Source: Dipetalonema caudispina
Taxonomy: Eukaryota; Nematoda; Chromadorea; Rhabditida; Onchocercidae
DNA: 46,748 nt
Direction of reading: 5' to 3'
Assembly: GCA_013365325.1 (NCBI GenBank)
Contig: JABVXV010000420.1
Coordinates: 1-46,748 of the forward strand
How positions within the stretch are numbered: position 1 is the stretch's first letter; the number at the start of each line of letters is the position of its first letter. Below are positions 30,501-46,748 of this stretch, one piece after another. The notes beneath the pieces were generated by a model that was not told the DNA's origin, made no database searches, and saw nothing but the letters and a program-made list of their open reading frames with translations. The translations under genes were made by a program, and so were the position numbers.

Positions 30501-32085
30501 CAAAAAAGTGCAGATTGATCCGTTCCTGGAGGATGTCAAATGCTCGCAGTGTGAATGTGTTCAGGGCCCATATTTCTGCCGCGAAAAGAGCTGTTTTAAG
30601 TACTTTTGTCTACAATGTTGGGAGGTAAGGAAATTAAAAGATTTTCGGATTATTCCTTTATTTCTTTGGTTCTTTATCATTTGGAAAACTATATTGCTCG
30701 AATTTTGATTTATTCAAATTCATATTTCGATTTAAATTTCACCAATCTGATTGAAGGTTCGTCATGCACTGACTGGTCCGTATGGCGGCCACAAACCGAT
30801 GATTCGCACACATCGTCGACCAGTACAATCGGAATCTTACATCACGTACAGTGCAGCTAATTGTGCTGTTTCATACGATCCGCGCACGGTTGTATCGGGA
30901 CAGTATTTTGGCACTGTTACATCTGAGATTGGGTGCGCTATTGAACATTTATAGTCTTTAATAATAATTGAATGTTGAGAACTAGTTTACTCAAGAAATT
31001 CTCAGAAACGGAATGAAGTCGGAACGAGTAGTTTCTGCCGTAAGTAGCGTTCCAATCTTTGATATAAAGTTGGATTTTAGTGGTATAAAGAAATGGTATT
31101 TCAAAGTCAAGTCATTCCAGCAGTTTACCTGGAAGAGTTTTGTGGTGCAAGTTCAGCTAATGTCAGACAGGAATACAGGTTTAAGAATCAAGATTGAAAT
31201 TCTCAGTTAAAACAAATTTAATAAAAGTGATATATCCATTTCAGGATTCAGATGAACATGCGACCACCGGTTCCCGACCATATTACAGAAATTGCCAAAC
31301 CCGCAAGTGTGAAGCTAGCGTTTGGACAGCCTACATATCTGTTGCCTACTTATTCCAACCAACCTCTCAAGCAAGTACAGGTAAACTAAATCTTTCGCTA
31401 CTGCCATGAATAAGGTTCAAATGAGTCAGCAAGGAAACAATATTTACGAAGCTACTCTTTCACAGATAATAACCAACATAATGCTCTTTTCAAGTTCTAG
31501 ATTAGACAAATGGTCCCAGTTTGATCTCAGAGATGAGTTGTGAATCCATATCTTTTTTTCTGGTGCAGCATTTACATTTTAGGTTTGGATGCCAACTGCA
31601 AATCAATCTCCTATCGTTTCACATGAACGCAAGCTAAAAGCACGAACTTTAAATTCATTTCGACGCATTCCATGCATTAGTTCAAGTTCTTCCGGGAGTC
31701 AAAATGGACACGATCACAGGTGGACTGTTGAAAATTTTATGAAAGATTGTAGGAAATTCAGAGATTAGCTTAAATAACTAAAAATTTTTTCTTGTTAGTA
31801 TAAGTATCTTTAATTTCGATTTCTTTTAAAAGAAAGCCCAAGGGAATCTAGTTTAAAAGGTAACATATTTGTACTGTCAGTGTGGATTATTTTCCTGTGA
31901 AATGATTCATTTTTCTTATGATTTAAGCATGGTGTTAGTAAAGGAAATTGCCAAACAAAATCTTTTTTCAATTTTTTAGTGACTCGCCTCTTCGTCTAGA
32001 AAGTATTGTTGACGGGACCTTATCTGCGGCTTCTATTTCATCGAGTTCTCCAAGCACTGAAACTGTTTCAACCAGTGCGCCGTAA
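27581..32085 (+). CDS. CPEB1: Cytoplasmic polyadenylation element binding protein (CPEB1 class)
   Basis: Exons: 27581-27686, 27923-28164, 28422-28565, 29022-29207, 29499-29726, 29812-29928, 30064-30145, 30413-30624, 30757-30932, 31245-31380, 31583-31719, 31980-32085 (1872 nt, 623 aa, phases join). The N-terminus is Asn/Thr/Ser-rich and disordered. RRM1 (about 208-300) has RNP2 [11 protein letters not shown] and RNP1 GYVYMIF; RRM2 (about 326-400) has [10 protein letters not shown] and SARVVFS. The ZZ zinc domain (from about 412) shows CSQCEC, YFC, SCFKYFC and CWE cysteines, then [19 protein letters not shown] and VEWP place it with CPEB1 (worm cpb-type), not CPEB2-4. CPEB proteins bind U-rich elements in 3' UTRs to control poly(A) length and translation, in germ cells and neurons. 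Oddity: about 150 residues follow the ZZ domain, Ser-rich at the end. The N-terminal splicing between 28165 and 28421 may include one more exon. An AG two bases before ATG 27581 follows a long T run. Confidence 0.92.
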
Positions 32086-39267
<7,182 letters not shown>

Positions 39268-40435
39268 TTATAAATTTAAAAAGGGGAAAAAAAAAAAAAA
39301 GAAAAAGTCGAAAATGATTTAATTAAATCAAAACAAACATGATATAAGTGATACTAATTTTGTTGAAGTTATCATCCAAGATTTATCGCTTTATTACTTA
39401 CTTATCAAATGATTGTTTATACAAAATTTGATGATATTTAGTTGACATGAAATTTCCTAATATTCGACAATTTGATACAATTTATTACGGATAATTTTAT
39501 TGTAACTTATTGATAATTGCGATGAATATATCCGAGATTTGTGGGAAAAATTAATGGAATAAATTTCCATACAATTAATAAAATCACAGCAAATTTTCTA
39601 AAAAAAAAATTTATGAACTAATTTTTTTTTTTTTAAAAAAAAAGAAGAAAAGAGAAAAGCATGTAAAATTACAGAATTTATTTGATAAAATAAAATAACA
39701 ATTTATCAAATTGATTTCGAAAATTATTTTTTATTATTGGAGTATGACTCAGAAACTTGTAATAATCAAAATATATATATATAACTTTTTCAAGAATTCC
39801 ATAAACAACAATAATGTATTTTAAAAAAAAAAAAAAAAATTATTTCATAAAATTTAATAAAAATTTTTGGAAAAGTTGCGATACATAAAAGTGAAGAGTT
39901 ATAATGAAATGATAAAATTTCAAGAGCATAAAATAACAAATTTAAATTTTAATTAATAAAAGGAAAAGAATGAATGAATGATAATAGGAAATGAAGAAAA
40001 GAGAGGAAATATAAGTTAACTTAGATTTGATGAGATGATAGTCTGTTAAAGAGATGAATGAAATGAACTGATAGATGAATGAATTGATGAGTGGTTGAAA
40101 AGCATCGAACAACTGATTCAGATGGCATTAAAGATATGGGGAACATTTCGAGAAGGTAACATGACATAAAAAGAGGAGGAATGAAAGAATGAATTGAATG
40201 AAACAAAAATGATGCTGAGAAAAGATGAAAAACAACCGCAGCTGTTTGAGGTTTATAATGATACTTCTTTACTAATCAACAATTGATACTAATCGAAGTG
40301 GAAAAGATCAAATTTTGCTGCAATTTTAATTTAATTAAGTAATTAAGATCGACACATTTACTTCTTATAAATGTATTTTTATGATCGATTCATTATAATT
40401 TTAGCAATATATATATATATGTTTATGATAAATAT

Positions 40436-40660
40436 TTTGCACATTGCAGTTAGCGTATCATGCATACTGCAATAACAAACATAAATGTTTCATCATGCAT
40501 CTTGCAACAAATAATATTGGTAGTAGTTTAAGCATGCAGTCTTACATGTTGCAAGCATGCATATCCTTCACATTGTAACTATTATAAATGCATTTTATTG
40601 AGATATTGAAAAACAATGCATGCAATGTACCATCTTGCATACTGCAAATATGTAAGTCCT
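40436..40660. repeat. Array of CAT-n-TTGCA-like motifs
   Basis: Within about 220 bases there are at least seven related units: CACATTGCAG, GCATACTGCAA (twice), GCATCTTGCAA, ACATGTTGCAAGCATGCA, CACATTGTAA and CATCTTGCAT, with several TGCATGC palindromes. Spacing is irregular (about 25-45 bases). It is either a decayed minisatellite or a cluster of binding sites. Confidence 0.65.
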
Positions 40661-41201
40661 ATACAGTGAACTACTTGACTGACATATTGTAAACAGTATA
40701 TGAATACATTTTTATGCTAAATGTAAAAGTACATAAATAATTAATATAATTATAGCTATAAAAGGAGAAGACGAAAAAAAAAAAAAAATTCTTCAATGAA
40801 AAGCTATAAAACCTATGAGCTGTTTAATGCCTTTTTAAAAAATTGCACTCACTATTAGACCTATATTTAAAAAACTCTTTAAAAACCAAAATGCTTCTTT
40901 CAATTGATAAAGTTTGATAAGGTTTGATTGTGGCTTATCATTGGCGAGACTTAAATATGATAAAATTGATAGTTAAAAACAAAAAAAAAAAAAAAAAAAA
41001 AAAGAAAAAGAAAAGTGGAACAAACATGTTATTCCTAAAATACTGATGATGTTGATTCAACTGATATCCAAAATTTTTGTCATTATTTCACAATTTCTTT
41101 TTTTTTTTTTTTCTTGAACTAACGTTTTTAAATAATTCGTTTTTTCTTCATGTTTTTCTTTTTCTTCCTATTATGAATATCATAAACAAAATTTGTAATA
41201 C

Positions 41202-41202
<1 letters not shown>

Positions 41203-41253
<51 letters not shown>

Positions 41254-41440
41254 ATCACTACCAATTATTACTATTATTGCTAGCGTACAGCAATAACAAA
41301 TAATAACAATTACAATAATAATAAATAATAATAATAATAATAATAATAGTAATAGTAATAATAATAATAATAATAATAACAATAACAATAATAATAATAA
41401 ATGATAATAATAATAATGATAATAATAATAATTAATGAAA
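41203..41440. repeat. (ATT)n and (AAT)n tracts in inverted orientation
   Basis: An ATT tract (about 41203-41250) is followed after about 60 bases by AAT tracts (about 41317-41440). The arms are complementary on one strand and could fold back into a long hairpin. Confidence 0.9.
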
Positions 41441-43423
41441 TTTTTTGGGTTGGTTTTGATTTGAAGTTTCGTTAAGAACCATTATTACTCTTAACATTAC
41501 TAATCCTAATGACAACTACTATTGAATATTCTAATATTCATTAATTCCCTTCCACTTCTCTTCCTCTTCTTTACCTAACATTTTACCCACCCCGTCCCAC
41601 GTTTTCCTGTCCTCTCGTCTTCCCGTACACCTGTAATTTCACCGTTATCTTGATATTAGTACAAAGATGGACATATCTATTTATTGTTCAGAAAACATTT
41701 CACGACTATCATATGTTATTGTGTTTCTAAAAATTCAAAAAAATTAAATTTTTTTTTATAAAGTTAAATTTTTTGTAAAAAAAAAAGAACCTAAAAATTT
41801 TGATGAAAAAAATAATCAAAATAGAAAAAAAAAACATATCAAATATACTAATATATTGTTCAAGAAATTTAATTAATGATAATTGAAAATTAATACCTTG
41901 CTTTTTATTGAAATTCATTAAATTTTTCCCCAACAAACTTAAAGTAGAAAATTTTCGATGATTTATTTATTGTTAAATTAAAACTTGTAGATAACATCAA
42001 TTTTTTTTTTTCATTTAACCGACAATCACGAAATGATGCATTTTTTTCGCCCTTATGTTTATCTTTCCACAAAATCTTGTTGTCCTGAAAATGTAGTCAT
42101 CGTTTTCCTATAATTTTTGTTTCTCAGTAATTTAAATAAACTGGAAAAGAATTATGGAGAGGTGAAAGATTGGTTCCGGCTTCCAGAGAAGCAAAGAATT
42201 AATTTAGGATTCTAAAAAAGCGGTGGGTTGATTTTGGAAAGATGAAGATTTAATTTTACATTCTAAAAGGACGAACAGATGCTTCAAGAACTTGAAAAGA
42301 CAAAATTTTGATTTTGGATTCTGAAGAGGTAACGGATTGATTCAACATTTAAAATTAATAGTAAGGAAGAAGGCAGTAACAATCAAAGAACAGTAACAAT
42401 AACAATATAGGCGACAAATTAATTTATTTCCTGAATTTTAATATTTCGAAATAATTAAAAAAGAGCTAAAGGTTAGCGTAAATTTAAACATAACCTAATT
42501 AATTGAAGTAGTCAAAAAAGACAGAAAAATTATGCTAAGATAAAAAATTGAAAAATTATTTAACTGTACGTAAAAAAGATGTTAAAGAAAGATTTCGACA
42601 GTTTAACATTTTCATTTTAACAAATATATTATCATATAATGTTGATAATTAAACAAATATGCATTTGAAGCAATCTGTCCAATTAAAAAAGAATAAGAAG
42701 AAAATATTGGCCTCAAAAATAATACCATAAAACATTTTGTGATTGATAGAATTTTAATATTTAATTTAAAAAAAGTAAAATCGATTTCCTTTTTTGAGAT
42801 TAAGCACTGAAATTTCTACAATTAATTACATTGCCAAAAATAATATAAATGAAAAAAGATTTGTTCCAGCAAATTGCTAAGTTTTTTTCTTTTCTTGGAA
42901 GCAAAAAATTTCAATATGATAAGCATAAATCATTAGAATATTGAATTTTTTTTGTCTTTTTTTTTTTTTGCTTCACATTTTTTATTTAACCCATTATTAC
43001 TCAATTAAAAAAGGGTAAAATGTAATGGGTTAAAAAAAAAAAAGTAATATACTTACCCATTGTTGCCCAATTACTATGAAGAAAATGGAAGGGTTAAAAT
43101 TGTTATGCCAATTATCGATGCGAAATGTTAAAATAAATTCTTCTATTATTCATTCTTTGCATTCATTGCGGTAAATTTTTTGAAACAAATTTTTTAATTT
43201 AATATTTTCAAATTCTTTTTTTCTTGCAAATAATTTATCCTAAAATTACATTCTCTTCATTTTTTTTTACCATATTTTTATCTTCATCCAACATTCATTT
43301 ATTCTTCCATGACTGTTACAAATTTTATCATTGATTTGGAAGTTTATTTCGAAATAAATTTATTGTAAGGTGAAAAGATAACAAAGTAGGAGGTGTACGG
43401 TGAGATAGGAAGGCGGGGGAATA

Positions 43424-43453
43424 AATACCAGAAATACCAGAAATACCAGGAAT
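43424..43453. repeat. Short tandem ATACCAGAA repeat
   Basis: Three adjacent 9-base units of AATACCAGA type, the last slightly altered. Confidence 0.85.
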
Positions 43454-43739
43454 GAAAAGGAAAAGAGAATGAACAAAAAAAAAAAAAAAAAAATTGAATG
43501 ATAATAATGGTAATGAAGTGTGGAATTGAGTGATTTGTGATGCGAAAATGAATTTGAGAGGCTTTTCGGGGAGATGCATTCACTCATCGCGAATCTTTCA
43601 ATGATTGATAGCTAATCTCTCTTCTCTAATTTTGATAAAAATAATTCAAATATCCATGTAAATCCTTGGTGGAAAGAGAAATTTCGAAATTTCAAATATA
43701 GCAAATTATGATTTATTATAATTTTTGCTCTGCCACATG

Positions 43740-43762
43740 TTTGTGTGTGTGTGTGTGTGTGT
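43740..43762. repeat. (GT)n microsatellite
   Basis: About ten GT units in upstream DNA of rnt-1. Confidence 0.9.
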
Positions 43763-44103
43763 ATAGAGTTTATTTGAAGTTTTCGAAATAAATAAATAAC
43801 TGTAAAAATGTCAAAAGTAAATTTTTCTCAATTTCATTTTATTCAAATGAATTGAAATTTAACGACTAATACTTTAGCAAATTTATTAAACTATTATTTC
43901 TTTTTCTTCCATTTTCTCTCTCTCTCTCTCTTTCTCTTCATCTTTCCCTTTCAATCTCTTAACAGTAAATAATACCGCTATCCTTCGATTAAATTTTCAG
44001 TTATTGAGATCAATTCATTTTGAAGCAAATGTTATCCTTTAAACTTTCGAACTTTTACATAATAAGCTAATTTGATGTCACTAAAATCTTTTCGTTCACA
44101 TCT

Positions 44104-44160
44104 CTCCCTTTCTCTCTCTCTCTCTCTCTCTCTCCATCTCTCTCTCTCTCCCTCCCTCAT
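44104..44160. repeat. (CT)n microsatellite
   Basis: Pure and interrupted CT tract. A shorter CT run lies at about 43916-43932. Confidence 0.9.
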
Positions 44161-44282
44161 GACATTTCACCACTTTTTCATCTTAATAATTGCTTGCAAA
44201 AAAAAAAAAAAAAAAAAAGTAAATATAACTAAAAAATGAAAAATGTCAATGTAAGAGAATGTAAGAATTTCTCAAGTAAGAA

Positions 44283-44565
44283 TGGATGAAATATATTGGA
44301 ATAGGATGGAATTGAAATAGAATGGAATGAAATGTGGGGAATACATTGAAATAAAATGAATGGAATGTATTAAATTGGAATGAAAAACAGTATGGAGAAA
44401 TAAATTAGAATGAAATAGAATGGATGAAATATTTTGAAATGAATTGAAATGAATGGGATATATTGGAATGGAATGGAATAGAATGGATAGGATATTATCG
44501 GAATGAAATGAAATGAAATGGAATGAATGCAGATGCAATGAAATGAAATGGAATGGAATGAATAA
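44283..44565. repeat. Degenerate GGAAT/GAAAT pentamer satellite-like block
   Basis: Nearly 280 bases composed of GGAAT, GAAAT, GAATG and TGAAA units with A/G substitutions. Long open frames on the minus strand (His/Ile/Phe/Ser-rich) come only from this periodicity. Confidence 0.85.
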
Positions 44566-44669
44566 ATGTGGTGATAATAGAGCGGATAAAAGCCACATCT
44601 GGTGGTGGTGAAGTAGCTAATGGTTGGATAAGTCGGTAGGTATTTGTGGATGTTTGCTTGCTGCAAAAT

Positions 44670-44763
44670 ATACTGCTATTCTTTGCTTGCCTGCTTGCTT
44701 ACTTGCTTGGTTGCTTGCTTGCTTGCTTGTTTATTTGCTTGCTTGCTTGCTTGCGTATTTGCA
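44670..44763. repeat. (GCTT)n tetranucleotide repeat
   Basis: A run of GCTT units with some substitutions (GTTT, ATTT, GGTT). Cys/Leu/Ala-rich frames across it are repeat artefacts. Confidence 0.9.
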
Positions 44764-46131
44764 TAGGGAAAAGCCACATGAGGGTAATCAGCAAACAAAT
44801 CATACAATATGTTCGATATTACAACAATTTTAATCAAAACTACAATTACTACTACTACTAATTTTGATAATGATAATGATAGTAGTAGTAATAATGATAA
44901 TGATGATGATTATAATGATGAATAATGAATAATGACTCTTTGTGTTTCAAATCTAACAAACTGTCAGAAAAATGGGATGTGAAAAGAGGCGAACAACATA
45001 TGGGATTGATAGGATTGAAAGATGAAAAAGAAATTTACACAAAGATTTTTGAGGTTAAGCATTGTTTAGCTATGAGATAGTGTGATTTAAATGGTTACTT
45101 TTTTGTTGTAAAATTTTTTTAAATTTTAAATTTGAATAGCATAAGCATAAAAATGATATTGCTTGTTGAGTAAAATTAATTCCTTTCTATGAATACAAAT
45201 TAGTACAATAAATCAGAGCATTCACTATCTTAATTAGCTAAATAAAAGAAGTTTGTCAAATCACTATTAAATCAGATCAAATATTTTGACAAATGTTTGC
45301 TAACATTTAATATTTCTATCATCATATCACTGTCAATAATAATTATTACTAATGATAATAACAGTGTTATGATGATAGTACAACATTTCCTTAACCTGTT
45401 GATATAAGTCTGTCATTTCGATATTTTTAGCTAATTTTGATCACTTCAATTTGCCCTTTATTCCTACAACGATAAGTACGTAAGTGATAAAGAATGATTG
45501 TCAGATGATCTGAGAAAATTGAGCAGGACAAAAATGATTAATCGAGGGATTTTTAAAAATTAAACTAATGTAAAAAGAATTTTTTCCTTTCTTTATGATT
45601 CATTGTTTTTTTTTTTTTTTTTTGTTCTAAAATTTTACAAGATGTTATTTTTTATAGTAATAATAATGAACGATAATGATTCCTAAATGATAAATTGTAA
45701 TAATAAATCATTTGCCTATCAATAATACCAATACTGGCAATTTCAGATTATCGTATCATTCTGTTTTAATCAAATATAAAATAATATAGAAATAAAATAC
45801 AATAAAATAAAAATACTTAAGCATATCATATTATTAGCTGATATCAGTGATATTGCTGATATTTGAAATTAACCGGTGAAATTGGAATAATTTGATGAAA
45901 CCGGAATATTTTGCAGCCAATTGTTATTGCTTTGTGTAACAAAATCATGATGAATAAATGTTAATTGCTTCCGGAAAGCATTTAGCTGATTGGTGTGGCT
46001 TATTGAAAAGTACTCGAGGAAATAGTGTCAGTTGTTTAGTGATCGGTGTGGTTACGTCACCTATACGTATATCGTCTGCTGCGGTATTACAACATTTAGC
46101 CCACAACTCAAACAAATTCCACGCAAATACT

Positions 46132-46253
46132 CACATACATACAAGCACACACTCACACACAACACACACACACACACATACACACAACACAAACACACAC
46201 ACACACACACACACATACACACATATACACACATACACTCACATATACACACA
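46132..46253. repeat. (CA)n microsatellite, compound
   Basis: Runs of CA broken by CATA and AACA. Thr/His-rich frames here are repeat artefacts. Confidence 0.92.
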
Positions 46254-46385
46254 ACAATTGTTACTTTTCAATTGTTGGAATGATGAAGTTGAAATTTTCA
46301 AATTTTATCCTATAATTTAAAAAATTCCAATAAATTACAAAAGTGATATTTTTCTTCCGTAAAATTATAGTTGAAAATTATGAAT

Positions 46386-46411
46386 ATTTCAGGTTGTGGT
46401 TAACCTGAAAT
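46386..46411. repeat. Perfect hairpin with RUNX-type site in the loop
   Basis: ATTTCAGGTT (46386-46395) and AACCTGAAAT (46402-46411) are exact reverse complements with a 6-base loop GTGGTT. TGTGGT at 46395-46400 is a RUNX consensus hexamer. Confidence 0.7.
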
Positions 46412-46620
46412 GTATAAAATTGCATTAAACTAATCAATTCATTTCTTATCTATCCATTTACTTTTCTCCTATGCAACAAATTAATGTAATTCAGTTCGAT
46501 ATTCAATTTAGAAAAAAAAAAAAAAAATTAATGATATTTGTTAGCAGCTGAATATGATTATTTTTATTAACTATTATTATTCGATCATAATAATTTAATA
46601 TCTCGATATTATCATTATCC

Positions 46621-46748
<128 letters not shown>

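Noticed and set aside
44272..44861. Open frames of about 100 aa on both strands
   Set aside because: They follow the periodicity of the pentamer and GCTT repeats and have no family likeness.
45958..46320. 120-aa plus-strand frame with Thr/His repeats
   Set aside because: It is mostly a CA microsatellite; the non-repeat start has no recognisable motif.

Overview
This is a 46.7 kb window of AT-rich, intron-rich animal DNA. The gene set, the short TTTCAG-type splice acceptors just upstream of several start codons (as expected for trans-splicing), and the best family matches (a lin-35-like single pocket protein, a rnt-1-size Runt factor, a Cys-loop channel) point to a nematode. The base composition, long poly(T) tracts and abundant AAT/ATT microsatellites would suit a spirurid or filarial worm, but that narrower placement is inference. 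Five multi-exon genes were rebuilt by hand from splice sites, reading frame and family similarity. Exon lengths sum to whole codons in four of them; one junction in the pocket-protein gene remains open.

Layout. 966-6851 (+): a divergent, anion-channel-type Cys-loop receptor subunit of 10 exons and 397 aa. 8283-15714 (-): an SLC30A5/ZnT5-like zinc transporter of 18 exons and 818 aa, with a histidine-serine-rich loop. 17539-25172 (+): a retinoblastoma-family pocket protein (LIN-35 / p107-p130 class) of about 17 exons and 925 aa. 27581-32085 (+): a CPEB1-class cytoplasmic polyadenylation element binding protein of at least 12 exons and 623 aa, with two RRMs and a zinc-binding ZZ domain. 37038-39252 (-): a Runt-domain transcription factor (rnt-1 class) of 3 exons and 275 aa. 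The remaining sequence, notably 32.1-37.0 kb and 39.3-46.7 kb, is non-coding and full of simple repeats. Both window ends lie inside AAT/ATT microsatellites.

Relationships. The zinc transporter and the pocket protein are divergent and share a 1.8 kb 5' region that contains two E2F-like sites, which suggests cell-cycle control of lin-35. The pocket protein and CPEB lie in tandem. The channel and zinc transporter converge, as do CPEB and rnt-1. The Runt gene has more than 7 kb of gene-free upstream DNA carrying several TGYGGT (RUNX-type) sites, one in the loop of a perfect hairpin, so autoregulation is plausible.

No wholly unknown system was recognised. The most unusual points are: a Cys-loop receptor lacking the first loop cysteine and the PAR motif before TM2; a p107-style cyclin-docking KRRL motif in the pocket spacer; a probable GC-AG intron in the pocket gene; a Runt factor whose Groucho motif is changed to IWKPY and is not terminal; and an ordered array of CAT-n-TTGCA motifs upstream of rnt-1.
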